Shown here piece by piece: positions 8,191 through 17,163 of a stretch of 64,000 nt of DNA. The stretch's first letter is position 1, and each line of letters opens with the position of its first letter. The position numbers and the translations under genes were made by a program. The stretch is from Larkinella sp. C7 (GTDB lineage Bacteria > Bacteroidota > Bacteroidia > Cytophagales > Spirosomataceae): the NCBI RefSeq assembly GCF_006149005.1, contig NZ_VBSL01000002.1, positions 248,001 to 312,000 on the forward strand, written 5' to 3'. Below the pieces are notes generated by a model, which saw only the letters and a program-made list of their open reading frames with translations, did not search any database and was not told the DNA's origin.

Positions 8191-9177
8191 TTAGCATTCG
8201 ACCGGATAAGGTCCCTCGGAAAAGGTTTTCGGGTGATATTTCTTCGAGCCAACCTGCCGGGCCAGCGGGCTTCGCAGGTCTTCCCCCGCTTTCAGGCGTT
8301 CAATCAAATACCTGAAATCATACTTCGGTTGCCATCCCAGTTCCGTTCGGGCCTTTTTGTTTACATACACCCGGTCAATTTCGGGGAACATTCGCCAGCC
8401 CCGGCGCCCGTATTCTGCTTCATAGCCCGGAACCAATCGTCCAACTACTTGAGGGGCAGCAGACCGTAAAGCCACGGTGTCATCCGGCAAAAAAGGGGTT
8501 GTTGCGCTGATGATGTAGGTACCAAAACCAAGCGCTGGTGCCCGTTCGGCAGCCAGCAGGTGCGCACTCACCACATCTTCCAGATCCACGCGCCGAAAGA
8601 GGTATTCGTTGGCTTTTACATTGTCGTCTTCATAGGCATCCCGCACGTCCTTGTTGTCATCGATTTCGAGAAAAAACCGGGACGTTCGCAGGATGATACA
8701 GGGCAACCCCTGATTTCGGTAAAAAAGCTGGCAGAGGTCTTCGGCAGCCGTTTTTGTTACGCCGTAAATGTTTTTGGGAACGGGCGTCACCTCCTCCGTG
8801 ATCCAGGCTGCAGGCTCACCGGCGGGTGGCACCAGTGCATCACCAAAAACACTGGTGGTGCTGGTGAACACAAAACGCTCCACACCGGCGGCCACCGACT
8901 CCTGCAGCAGATTGAGCGTACCAGTAATGTTGGTGTCGATGAAATCCTGCAGGCTATGGGTTGCGACGTGCGGTTTGTGGAGGGTTGCCGTATGAAAAAC
9001 CGCCTTAACCCCTTTGAGACAACGTTGAACAAACGAACGGTCGGTAATCGAGCCGACGTGCGAGGTAAAAGGCGAGTTTAGAATGTCGATACTGACGACC
9101 TCATCTCCCAAACGCTGGAACGTGCGCACCAGTGCCTCGCCCAGGTGTCCCGCGCTTCCGGTAACTAAGACTTTCAT
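8191..9177 (-). CDS. NAD(P)-dependent epimerase/dehydratase (extended SDR)
   Basis: A 328-residue extended short-chain dehydrogenase starting MKVLVTGSAGHLGEALVRTF, with the nucleotide-binding TGxxGHLG motif at residues 7-13. The active site is the Ser/Thr cluster VFTSTTSVFG and YGVTKTAAEDL (YxxxK). The C-terminal half (DLEDVVSAHLLAAERA, LGWQPKYDFRYLIERL) is typical of sugar-nucleotide epimerases and reductases. The substrate cannot be read from sequence. ATG at 9177 is chosen because the longer frame adds unrelated residues. The gene follows the glycosyltransferase by 16 nt, so the two probably work together on an envelope glycan. Confidence 0.87.
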   Translation of the reverse strand: MKVLVTGSAGHLGEALVRTFQRLGDEVVSIDILNSPFTSHVGSITDRSFVQRCLKGVKAVFHTATLHKPHVATHSLQDFIDTNITGTLNLLQESVAAGVERFVFTSTTSVFGDALVPPAGEPAAWITEEVTPVPKNIYGVTKTAAEDLCQLFYRNQGLPCIILRTSRFFLEIDDNKDVRDAYEDDNVKANEYLFRRVDLEDVVSAHLLAAERAPALGFGTYIISATTPFLPDDTVALRSAAPQVVGRLVPGYEAEYGRRGWRMFPEIDRVYVNKKARTELGWQPKYDFRYLIERLKAGEDLRSPLARQVGSKKYHPKTFSEGPYPVEC

Positions 9178-9181
9178 AGGC

Positions 9182-9189
9182 CAAAAATA
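9182..9189 (-). promoter_or_regulatory. -7 element TATTTTTG in the 16-nt gap before the epimerase gene
   Basis: The reverse strand reads TATTTTTG, GCCT, then ATG. If used, it gives the epimerase a leaderless transcript inside the glycosyltransferase-epimerase pair. No -33 match was found. Confidence 0.35.
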
Positions 9190-9193
9190 GAAA

Positions 9194-10201
9194 TTACGAC
9201 GGATATTCCATATGGGCACCGGTTTCCTGATGGCCTTTGGGTTCACGGAGTCGTTTCCAGCCTTCGCTCAAAAAACCGACGCCGTAGCCGATAAGCTGCA
9301 CGAAAGCCGCTACAATGCTCAAAAAACCCACTTTCAGGCTCTTCTCTTTCCGGACGGCGTCACTGAAAATTAAAATGGAGAACAGAAGCAGAACCGCTAT
9401 GGCCAGACCGAACAGAACCGGGTGGATGAAATACCAGACCGGCACCGAGAAAACAAACAGGGTAAACAGCGCGGGAAAGGTGTGCACCAGCCGGAGTTCC
9501 GACGGAAAAAACCGGGCGATGTTGATGCGGGCGCGGCCAAAAAACCGGAGTTGGCGGTAAAATTGGCCAAAGTTCGTCCGACGTTTGTGGTAAATAAACG
9601 CTTCCGGGAGCAGGCCGGTTTTAAAGTCATTGTCAATAATCCGGATGGCAAATTCGATGTCTTCCCCCATCCGGCTGATTTTATACCCGCCGATTTTCTC
9701 GTAAACCTGCCGCGAAAAACCCATGTTGAAACTGCGCGGATGAAACTTGCCACCGAGGTTCTTTTTGCTGCCGCGAATGCCACCGGTCGTAAACGGCGAG
9801 GTCATGGAATAACTGATCGCTTTTTGAATGGGCGTAAAACTGGGATGCGCTGCGTCGGGGCCGCCGTACGCATCCAGCCAGTCGGTTTGCAACCGCTGTT
9901 CAACGGCGGCAAAATAATGTGGAGGTACCAGCGCGTCGGAGTCGAAAATCACGAAATAATCACCCGTCGCCCGTTCAAAACCGTAGTTGCGGGCAAACCC
10001 CTGTCCGCCGTTGGGTTTGAAATAATAGTGAATGTCCAGGCGGTTTTTGAAAGACTCAACTACCGCGTCGGCCCGGTTTACGGACCCGTCTTCCACCACC
10101 ACGATTTCGTCGGGAACGCGGGTTTGCCGGCTCAGGCTTTCGAGCAGTTCGCGCAGTTCGTCCGGGCGATTGTAGACGGGAATGATGACGGAAAAACGCA
10201 T
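9194..10201 (-). CDS. Family 2 glycosyltransferase with C-terminal membrane segments
   Basis: The 335-residue protein opens with MRFSVIIPVYNRPDELRELL. It has the nucleotide-binding DEIVVVEDGS, the GQGFARNYGFERATGDYFVI region and the metal-binding FDSDA of GT-A enzymes. After about residue 235, several hydrophobic stretches (FPALFTLFVFSVPVWYFI, LFGLAIAVLLLFSILIF, FLSIVAAFVQLIGYGVGFL) anchor it in the inner membrane. It probably adds a sugar to a lipid-linked glycan or exopolysaccharide; donor and acceptor are unknown. It lies between hemL (9 nt upstream) and the epimerase (16 nt downstream), suggesting one transcript. Confidence 0.9.
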   Translation of the reverse strand: MRFSVIIPVYNRPDELRELLESLSRQTRVPDEIVVVEDGSVNRADAVVESFKNRLDIHYYFKPNGGQGFARNYGFERATGDYFVIFDSDALVPPHYFAAVEQRLQTDWLDAYGGPDAAHPSFTPIQKAISYSMTSPFTTGGIRGSKKNLGGKFHPRSFNMGFSRQVYEKIGGYKISRMGEDIEFAIRIIDNDFKTGLLPEAFIYHKRRTNFGQFYRQLRFFGRARINIARFFPSELRLVHTFPALFTLFVFSVPVWYFIHPVLFGLAIAVLLLFSILIFSDAVRKEKSLKVGFLSIVAAFVQLIGYGVGFLSEGWKRLREPKGHQETGAHMEYPS

Positions 10202-10210
10202 CGAAATGGA

Positions 10211-11494
10211 TTAAATAACTTCCTTCAATGCCTCTTCATTCGCCCAGCTCACCTGATCGATCAACTCGTCCGTCAGGGCTACCGAGAGAAATAGACTCTC
10301 GAATTGCGAAGGAGCCAGGTAAACACCCCGCTTCAGCATTGCCTGAAAATACCGCCCAAACAACGGCAAATCACTGGTTTTGGCATCGACGAAATTAGAA
10401 ACCGGCCGCTCCGTCATGAACAGCGTATACATTGAGCCGAGGTGATTGATCGTAAAATCCAGCCCCAGCTTAACCATGCTGGCGCGGATACCGTTGGTCA
10501 GGCGTGTTCCCAGTTCTTCCAGCCGCGCGTAGACTTCCGGATGGTCGTTCAAATGCCGCAACATTGCCAGCCCGGCCGACATGGCAATCGGATTTCCGGA
10601 CAGGGTCCCGGCCTGATACACCGGCCCGGCGGGTGAAACAATACTCATGATGTCGCGTCGTCCGCCATAGGCTCCCACCGGCATTCCGCCCCCGATGATT
10701 TTCCCCATCGTGGTGAGATCGGGCCGAATGCCAAACCGCTCTTGGGCACCGCCTTTGGCCAGCCGGAAACCGGTCATGACCTCGTCAAAAATCAGCAGAA
10801 TAGCATGTTTATCGCACAAATCCCGCAAGCCCTGCAAAAAACCGGGTTCGGGTAACACGCAGCCCATGTTGCCCACAACGGGTTCCAGGATGATGGCGGC
10901 AATCTGATTGGCGTTGGCGTCGATCAATCGTTCGACGGCATGCAGATCATTGAACGGAGCCGTCAGCGTATCCAAAGCGGTGGCCTTGGTGACACCGGGA
11001 CTGTCGGGCGTTCCCATCGTGATGGCACCACTGCCAGCCGCAATCAGGAACGAATCACCGTGGCCGTGGTAACAGCCTTCAAATTTGATCAGTTTATCGC
11101 GTCCAGTAAACCCGCGTGCCACCCGAATAGCCGCCATCGTGGCTTCGGTGCCCGAGTTGACCATCCGCACCATCTCGACCGACGGCACCATCTCGGTGAT
11201 CAATTCGGCCATTTCCACTTCCTTGCGCGTGGGTGCACCGAACGAAAACGAGTGCTGAATCGCTTCCCGAACGGCGTCTTCCACCGGCTCAAACGCGTGG
11301 CCCAATACCATCGGCCCCCAGGAATTAATCAGCTCGATGTACCGGTTTCCGTCCTCATCAAAAAGGTAAGGTCCTTTTGCGGATTTAATAAAAACCGGGT
11401 TTCCGCCTACGGCCCGAAAGGCCCGAACCGGTGAATTCACCCCGCCCGGAATCAATGTTTTTGCTTTCTCGAAGAGTTGCTCGCTCGTTGTCAT
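10211..11494 (-). CDS. hemL: Glutamate-1-semialdehyde 2,1-aminomutase
   Basis: A PLP enzyme that converts glutamate 1-semialdehyde to 5-aminolevulinate, the entry to tetrapyrrole and heme synthesis by the C5 route. The 427 residues match the family. Visible are GGVNSPVRAFRAVGG, MVNSGTEATMAAIRVARGFT, the GCYHGHGDSFL loop, LIFDEVMTGFR and the PLP-lysine motif TMGKIIGGGMPVGAYGG. The space between this gene and the upstream one is almost filled by a long inverted repeat ending 6 nt before the ATG, so a conventional promoter does not fit there. No other hem gene is visible nearby. Confidence 0.97.
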   Translation of the reverse strand: MTTSEQLFEKAKTLIPGGVNSPVRAFRAVGGNPVFIKSAKGPYLFDEDGNRYIELINSWGPMVLGHAFEPVEDAVREAIQHSFSFGAPTRKEVEMAELITEMVPSVEMVRMVNSGTEATMAAIRVARGFTGRDKLIKFEGCYHGHGDSFLIAAGSGAITMGTPDSPGVTKATALDTLTAPFNDLHAVERLIDANANQIAAIILEPVVGNMGCVLPEPGFLQGLRDLCDKHAILLIFDEVMTGFRLAKGGAQERFGIRPDLTTMGKIIGGGMPVGAYGGRRDIMSIVSPAGPVYQAGTLSGNPIAMSAGLAMLRHLNDHPEVYARLEELGTRLTNGIRASMVKLGLDFTINHLGSMYTLFMTERPVSNFVDAKTSDLPLFGRYFQAMLKRGVYLAPSQFESLFLSVALTDELIDQVSWANEEALKEVI

Positions 11495-11500
11495 CTTTTA

Positions 11501-11588
11501 ATGAGCGAATGCGTGAATGAGTGAATGAGTGAATAGGATCGAAGATCGCGCTTTTCTATTCACTTATTCGCTCATTCGCTCATTCACA
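11501..11588. repeat. Long inverted repeat filling the gap before hemL
   Basis: The left arm (11501-11536) is made of tandem copies of a GTGAATGA-like octamer and pairs with the right arm (11554-11588: TATTCACTTATTCGCTCATTC and onward). The central loop itself contains GATC/GATC. It spans nearly the whole gap between the stop of the TPR/binding protein gene (11590) and the hemL start (11494). Confidence 0.8.
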
Positions 11589-11589
11589 A

Positions 11590-13314
11590 TTATTTGATTA
11601 GTGTAAACCGTGTTCCGTCGTATTTTACGATGGGCACGACCTGGTTATCATTGCTGGCGGTGTAATCGTAGCCGGAAAGCAGGTAGCCTTCTTCGGGGGC
11701 GGCTTTGAGTTGCGACCGGTTTGTAATCTGGCCGCGGGTTCGGGCCAGCATCCGGCCAAAAAACAGCAGCATATCGTACCCCTGGTATGCGTACATCGAC
11801 GGAATCATATTGCGCTGATCCAGGTATAGCTCCTCAAATTCGTCCGAACCGGGGCGCTCCGGGTCGACAAATTCGGGATACACCAGATATAAATCACTTT
11901 TTGAAAAAATCGACAGGGGATCCTTGTCAAAATTGAAGGCAGACGAAGTGGCAATCACCGGGACTTCCACTTTCCGTTGTGTGAGCAAGCGGAGCAATTT
12001 GGCCCCCGTACTTTCGTCGCTGCTCACCAGAAAAATGTGGCCGGGTTTGTTCGTTTCCGACAGCCGAATGGCTTCCAGATCGCTGCTGCTTACTTTCCGA
12101 AAATCCTGCACGGTATACCCAATTCGTTTCAGTTCGTTCTGATACAGGGTCGCGAGCGTCGAGTCCTTCCGGGTGTTCCCGAAATAAATAGCCGCTTTTT
12201 TCACCATCGACAAGGTTCGGGCAAAAGCGACGGTTTTCAGCGCCTGCTGGTTCAGCGACGGAGTAGCCAGAAAAGCCAGGGGTTGGTTGACGATCAGTTC
12301 ACTGCTGGTTGAAATCGGATTAACGAGCAAAACGTTGTTCTGGTTGGCAAATTCCGTGGCAATCCGGTTGGGTTCGGCGTAGAGTGGGCCAATCATCAAA
12401 TCGTTTTGAATGAACCCCGGATTATTGACCAGCGTCGTCATTTTGGTGCCATCATTATCGACATCGTAGGCAAACAGATTCACCGTAATGCCTTCCGACT
12501 GCAATTTCGTTTTCGCCAGCCGCATACCGTTGTACAAATCCAGCGCGTACTGATTCGAACGGGCGCGCTCCTCGGGATTGATGTCGTTCAACCGAAATGG
12601 AAACAGCACGGCCACGTTGTAATAGCCTTTGTTGCGGTTTTTCTCCGGTCTGGCAACGCTCGCCGTACTGGATGACGCTTCGGTCGTAACAGGCCGCGAA
12701 ACCCCCGGTACCCCAAACCGGTTGGTCAGCCGATCCGAGAGTTCGAGGTCGGCCGGAGCCGTCGACGTTCGTTGAATCTGATCGATCAACGCCAGCGCCA
12801 GTTCACGGTTGCTGGGAAACTCTTTCTGCATCAGTTTCAACCGGTTCAAATCGTTGATCTGGCTGAAATAATAGGTTTGCAACTTACTGACGTCCGGTTT
12901 GAGGGCCGGATCGCCGATGCGGCCCAAGTTTTCGATGCCTTCTTCGTATTGCCCGTTTTCAAAAAAAGCCGCCCCCAGCAGGTAATAGGCATCGTCCATT
13001 TTTTTCCAATCCGGAAACCGGTCGATCAACTGCTTCAACATCAGTCGGCTTTCTGAAAACCGTTTCAAATTGAAATCGGCCAGCGCGTGGTAATAGTGCG
13101 CGTAGGGCGCAATGCCACTGGTTCGGATCTCGGTCAGCGGCTTGAGTTCGGCCTTGGCTTTCACGTAGTCTTTCTGCTGAATGAAGCGTACCGCATACTG
13201 GTAGCGTCGTTCAACATGATCGGTTTGGGCCATAGCCGCCAGTGCGGTCGTCCACAGAAGGACACAGAGGCTGAGTGACCTGAAACCGGTATGGAAAGCA
13301 AAAGACCTGTTCAT
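11590..13314 (-). CDS. Exported TPR plus periplasmic-binding (type 1) protein
   Basis: A 574-residue secreted protein. The signal peptide (SLSLCVLLWTTALAAMAQ) is followed by TPR-like helices at about 35-190 (YVKAKAELKPL, PYAHYYHALADFNLKRF, DDAYYLLGAAFFENGQYEEG). From about residue 235 there is a periplasmic-binding-protein type 1 fold (YNVAVLFPFRLNDI, ALDLYNGMRLAKTKL, DLMIGPLYAEPNRIA, VLLVNPISTSSELI). The same architecture, TPR then binding domain, occurs in LpoA/LppC-type activators of peptidoglycan synthases and in Bacteroidota amino-acid-binding-like proteins. The role is inferred, not shown. No lipobox cysteine is seen. A -7 element overlaps the yidC terminator just upstream. Confidence 0.75.
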   Translation of the reverse strand: MNRSFAFHTGFRSLSLCVLLWTTALAAMAQTDHVERRYQYAVRFIQQKDYVKAKAELKPLTEIRTSGIAPYAHYYHALADFNLKRFSESRLMLKQLIDRFPDWKKMDDAYYLLGAAFFENGQYEEGIENLGRIGDPALKPDVSKLQTYYFSQINDLNRLKLMQKEFPSNRELALALIDQIQRTSTAPADLELSDRLTNRFGVPGVSRPVTTEASSSTASVARPEKNRNKGYYNVAVLFPFRLNDINPEERARSNQYALDLYNGMRLAKTKLQSEGITVNLFAYDVDNDGTKMTTLVNNPGFIQNDLMIGPLYAEPNRIATEFANQNNVLLVNPISTSSELIVNQPLAFLATPSLNQQALKTVAFARTLSMVKKAAIYFGNTRKDSTLATLYQNELKRIGYTVQDFRKVSSSDLEAIRLSETNKPGHIFLVSSDESTGAKLLRLLTQRKVEVPVIATSSAFNFDKDPLSIFSKSDLYLVYPEFVDPERPGSDEFEELYLDQRNMIPSMYAYQGYDMLLFFGRMLARTRGQITNRSQLKAAPEEGYLLSGYDYTASNDNQVVPIVKYDGTRFTLIK

Positions 13315-13338
13315 GGGGCTGGATTAAGAAGCGTGGCA

Positions 13339-13379
13339 CAAAACTAACAAAACCAACACAGACGTGTTGGTTTTGTTAG
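13339..13379 (-). terminator. yidC terminator whose T-tail carries a -7 promoter element
   Basis: CTAACAAAACCAACAC (13344-13359) pairs perfectly over 16 bp with 13364-13379 across a 4-nt loop. On the minus strand the stem is followed by TTTTG, so the end of the stem plus tail reads TAGTTTTG (13346-13339), an exact TAnnTTTG match 24 nt before the next gene's ATG. The same bases may therefore end yidC transcription and start the next gene. Confidence 0.7.
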
Positions 13380-13408
13380 AAAGAAGACGGATTAGTGAGT
13401 CATCTTTT

Positions 13409-15247
13409 TTATTTTTTCGGTCGTTTTTTGGCCTCTTCAGCCTGCTTTTTAGCTTCCTCAGCCTGTTGGAGCGAGCGTTGCAGCAAATCCTGAAACTTCG
13501 ATTTCTTGACATCGCCCTTCGCAAACTTCTTCCGGTTTTCTTCCAGCACCGCTTTGATTTTATCTTCGTCGACAAACTTGCGAATCAGCAATTGCTGGGC
13601 AATCGTCACGACGTTCGACACAAAGTAATAAAACGTCAGACCGGCCGGAAACGAATTCAGGACGAACATGAACATCAGCGGGAACACGTAGCTCATCGCT
13701 TTCATGTTAATCGGGCTGTTCGGCTGGGCGGGCGTCATCTGGTTGTTATAGTACGCGTATGCCAAACTCGACGCCGTCATGAAGATCGTAAACAGACTCA
13801 GGTGTGAACCCAGGAACGGAATCGTGAACGGGAATTTGATGAACGAATCGTAGGTCGACAAATCGTTCGACCACAGGAATCCTTTTTGCCGCAGTTCGAT
13901 CAGGTTCGGAAACAGGAAGAACAACGCCATCAAAACCGGCATCGTGGCCAGAACCGGAATACAGCCACTCAGCGGACTCACGCCCACCTGCTGATACAGT
14001 TTCATGGTTTCCTGCTGTTGCTTGGCCATGTCGTCGCCCACCTTCTCACGAATCGCGTTCACTTCGGGACCCAAAACCCGCATTTTCGCCATGCTAACGT
14101 ACGAACGGTACGTCAAAGGCGTTAGCAGCAGTTTCACGAAAACCACCAGGGCAATGATCAGCAGGCCGTAGTTGGAGATGAATTTCTCCAGAAAACTAAA
14201 CACCGGCACAAAAAAGTACTTGTTCACCGGTTTCAGAATGGCATACCCCAGGTAGACGTTCCGGTCGAATTCGGGTGCCACTTCGTCGAGCAACTGGTAA
14301 TCGTTCGGGCCAAAATAGAAGCGGTAATTGCCTTTACCCGCCTTCACATCCGCGATGGGAATCAGCACGTCGGCGATGGCGGTTTTGACCGTACTGGAAT
14401 CCGCTTCGTTCACAATCGTTTTGAAAACCGGCTTTTTGAAGGGACTGCTCTCCGAAATAAAACCGGCCAGAAAGTATTTGTGTTTGATGGTAAACCACTG
14501 CACCGGCTCTTCCAGCGTCGCTTCCTGATTGGCCGCGCCTTCCGACAGGCCATCGAAATTTTCGTCGGCCGACAGGTAATTGATCGTTGCCGATTTGCGG
14601 TTTTCGGCCATGTCGTTTTCAAACTGCCGCATTTTATCCTGCCACAGGAACCGGATGTCGTTGTTGGTCAACAGCTTATCCAGGCCATTCAGCTTCAGAT
14701 CGTAGTCGACCACAAAGCCTTTCGCCGGAATGGTATAGGTCTGTTCAACGGATTCGGTGGGCGACAGGGCGAGTTTAAACGATACGGTTTGGGCGTTTCC
14801 CTGAACGGTTGTCTGGGGTGGCGTGGCCGTTTCGAAATACAATTTTTCGATGTTGACTTTCCCCCGGTTGGTGGGCAGTTCCAGCACCATTTCGCTGCTT
14901 TCTTCATTCAGCAGCACGAGCGGTTTCTGGTCGTACGTTTTGTAATTTTTCAGAAGAACTTCTTTGACGCGTCCTCCCTGGGTACTGAAGGTAACCCGGA
15001 TATCGGGGTTTTCGACGACGATATCCTGGCTCTGGCCCGTTGCTGCGGCTGCAAAATCGCCGTACATCATTCGGGAGGCTGCCGAGTCGAGGGGTTGTTC
15101 CGCCTGTTTGGCGGCTTCCGGCGTGGGGGCAGTGGTGGCGGTTTCCTGTTGTGGTTTTGTCTCCGGAGCGGGCTTTGGCATTAACAACTGATACCCAAGC
15201 AACATCCCCAAAATCAATACAATACCAATAATTTGATTACGATCCAT
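13409..15247 (-). CDS. yidC: Membrane protein insertase YidC
   Basis: Inserts and folds inner-membrane proteins, alone or with Sec. The 612 residues fit the Gram-negative form. TM1 is at the N-terminus (MDRNQIIGIVLILGMLLGYQ), followed by a low-complexity Pro/Glu/Ala linker and the large periplasmic domain (about 60-350). The conserved C-terminal core from about 360 has YGLLIIALVVFVKLLLTPL, MKLYQQVGVSPLSGCIPVL, PVLMALFFLFPNLIELRQ and AGLTFYYFVSNVVTIAQQ. A basic tail (AEEAKKQAEEAKKRPKK) probably contacts ribosomes. It follows pyrG on the same strand but an inverted repeat lies between them. Confidence 0.97.
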   Translation of the reverse strand: MDRNQIIGIVLILGMLLGYQLLMPKPAPETKPQQETATTAPTPEAAKQAEQPLDSAASRMMYGDFAAAATGQSQDIVVENPDIRVTFSTQGGRVKEVLLKNYKTYDQKPLVLLNEESSEMVLELPTNRGKVNIEKLYFETATPPQTTVQGNAQTVSFKLALSPTESVEQTYTIPAKGFVVDYDLKLNGLDKLLTNNDIRFLWQDKMRQFENDMAENRKSATINYLSADENFDGLSEGAANQEATLEEPVQWFTIKHKYFLAGFISESSPFKKPVFKTIVNEADSSTVKTAIADVLIPIADVKAGKGNYRFYFGPNDYQLLDEVAPEFDRNVYLGYAILKPVNKYFFVPVFSFLEKFISNYGLLIIALVVFVKLLLTPLTYRSYVSMAKMRVLGPEVNAIREKVGDDMAKQQQETMKLYQQVGVSPLSGCIPVLATMPVLMALFFLFPNLIELRQKGFLWSNDLSTYDSFIKFPFTIPFLGSHLSLFTIFMTASSLAYAYYNNQMTPAQPNSPINMKAMSYVFPLMFMFVLNSFPAGLTFYYFVSNVVTIAQQLLIRKFVDEDKIKAVLEENRKKFAKGDVKKSKFQDLLQRSLQQAEEAKKQAEEAKKRPKK

Positions 15248-15266
15248 TTTTTTTGTTTAAAGCGTA

Positions 15267-15329
15267 AGGTTTAAAGCGTAACCCCGGCGCTTCAATCCGC
15301 ATCGGCGGCCCGGGTTATGCTCTAAACCT
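15267..15329. repeat. Intergenic inverted repeat between pyrG and yidC
   Basis: AGGTTTAAAGCGTAACCC (15267-15284) pairs with 15312-15329 with two mismatches around a GC-rich 27-nt loop that includes CCGGCGC and GGCGGCCCGG. It begins 45 nt after the pyrG stop and ends close to the yidC start. Confidence 0.7.
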
Positions 15330-15373
15330 CACTCAAATTCTAGTAGTCCGCAAAAGTACGGAGAAGCAAAGGC

Positions 15374-17038
15374 TTAACCAAGATTCGCCGTGGTGTCGAC
15401 CAGGCGTTTCTCCTGAGAGTGGCCCATCGACGCCCGCACGAAATGCACGAACAACGGATGCGGGTCCATCACGGTGCTTCTCAACTCGGGGTGAAATTGC
15501 ACACCAACGAACCACGGGTGGTTTTTGAGTTCTACAATTTCGACCAGCCCGGTTTCCGGATTGATTCCGGTTGGCACCAGCCCGGCTTTCTCAAACTGGT
15601 TGATAAATTCATTGTTAAATTCGTACCGGTGGCGGTGCCGTTCGCTGATCTGCGACTTTCCGTAAATCTGGAACGCCAGCGAATCTTTCTTGATTTTGCA
15701 GGGATAAGCGCCCAGCCGCATCGTACCGCCTTTGTTGGTCACCTTTTTCTGGCTCTCCATCATGTCGATAACCCGGTGCGATGCATTTGGGTTCATTTCC
15801 GACGAATGGGCGTCGGACCAGCCCAGCACGTTGCGCGCAAACTCGATGCAGGCACACTGCATCCCGAGGCAAATGCCCAGAAACGGTATTCCATTTTCAC
15901 GGGCAAAGCGGATGGCGTTGATCTTGCCTTCGATGCCACGTTCGCCAAAACCGGGCGCAACCAGAATACCGTCGAGGTCCCGAAGGCGGTCCGAGACCTG
16001 CTCGAAATCTCCCAGGGTTTCGGACTGGATCCATTCGACATTGACCTTGCACTCGTTCTTGGCTCCAGCGTGGATGAACGACTCGGCGATGGATTTGTAG
16101 GCATCCCGCAACTCGACGTACTTGCCGACCAAACCGATCGTAACCGAATCCGTCGGATTTTTGAGGTGGCCCAGAAATTCCTTCCAGCTATCGAGATCGG
16201 CATCCTGATCGTTGTAGAGATCAAGCATGTACAACGCCCGCTGGTCGAGTTTTTCTTTGCGCATCAGCAGCGGAACGTCATAAATCGTTTCGGCGTCGAT
16301 GGCTTCGATCACCGAATTCACCTGCACGTTACAGAACAGCGCAATTTTCCGGCGAATGTCGGGCGGAAGCGGGTGTTCGGTGCGGCACACGATGATGTCG
16401 GGCTGAACGCCATTTTCGAGCAGCATTCGAACAGAGTGCTGGGTCGGTTTGGTTTTCAACTCGCCGGCCGAAGCCAGGTACGGAATCAGCGTCAGGTGAA
16501 TGACGAGCGTATCTTTTTCGCCCAGTTCAAACTTTAACTGCCGGACAGCCTCCACAAATGGCAGCGATTCGATGTCGCCTACACACCCACCAATTTCGGT
16601 AATGATGATGTCGTATTCACCGGTTTCACCCAGCAGCCGGATGTTGCGTTTGATTTCGTCGGTAATGTGCGGCACGACCTGTACCGTCCGACCGAGGAAA
16701 TCGCCCTTGCGTTCGCGGGTGATGACGTTGTTGTAGATTCGGCCCGTGGTGATGTTGTTGGCGCGTGACGTACGAATGTTCAGAAAACGTTCGTAGTGGC
16801 CCAGATCGAGATCGGTTTCCGCGCCGTCGTCGGTGACGTAGCATTCGCCATGCTCGTATGGATTGAGCGTACCGGGGTCAATATTGATATAAGGATCAAA
16901 CTTTTGAATCGTGACCGACAGGCCGCGAGACTGAAGCAATTTTGCAAGCGAAGAGGCAATAATGCCCTTGCCTAACGAAGAAGTTACACCGCCCGTAACG
17001 AATATGTACTTAGCGGTTTTCTGACCGGATGGAGCCAT
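15374..17038 (-). CDS. pyrG: CTP synthase
   Basis: Makes CTP from UTP with ATP and glutamine-derived ammonia. The 554 residues have the N-terminal synthase domain (KYIFVTGGVTSSLGKGI, GTLNPYEHGECYVTDDGAET, ITEIGGCVGDIES). The C-terminal class I glutamine amidotransferase domain has its catalytic cysteine in FLGICLGMQCACIEFARN and the His-Glu pair in GVQFHPELRS. Length and motifs are complete. Upstream lies the divergently functioning AraC-like regulator on the same strand, 125 nt away, with a small stem (CCGTGG/CCACGG) covering that gene's stop codon. Confidence 0.98.
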   Translation of the reverse strand: MAPSGQKTAKYIFVTGGVTSSLGKGIIASSLAKLLQSRGLSVTIQKFDPYINIDPGTLNPYEHGECYVTDDGAETDLDLGHYERFLNIRTSRANNITTGRIYNNVITRERKGDFLGRTVQVVPHITDEIKRNIRLLGETGEYDIIITEIGGCVGDIESLPFVEAVRQLKFELGEKDTLVIHLTLIPYLASAGELKTKPTQHSVRMLLENGVQPDIIVCRTEHPLPPDIRRKIALFCNVQVNSVIEAIDAETIYDVPLLMRKEKLDQRALYMLDLYNDQDADLDSWKEFLGHLKNPTDSVTIGLVGKYVELRDAYKSIAESFIHAGAKNECKVNVEWIQSETLGDFEQVSDRLRDLDGILVAPGFGERGIEGKINAIRFARENGIPFLGICLGMQCACIEFARNVLGWSDAHSSEMNPNASHRVIDMMESQKKVTNKGGTMRLGAYPCKIKKDSLAFQIYGKSQISERHRHRYEFNNEFINQFEKAGLVPTGINPETGLVEIVELKNHPWFVGVQFHPELRSTVMDPHPLFVHFVRASMGHSQEKRLVDTTANLG

Positions 17039-17163
17039 GTCTGAAAACGAAATGTGGTTGTTACGGGATGTAAAGGTAGGGAAAGTTACGGAGAAAAGGT
17101 GGGTATGTGGATGGAAAAAGTTACGGACGGGAGTAATGGGTTGAGGGTCAGCCCGTGGTGTGT

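Noticed and set aside
11501-11588. CRISPR-like repeats in the palindrome arms
   Set aside because: The short tandem units are degenerate and form one hairpin; there are no regular spacers or cas genes.
15419-16537. Long plus-strand frame opposite pyrG
   Set aside because: Antisense to a full-length CTP synthase; no motifs.
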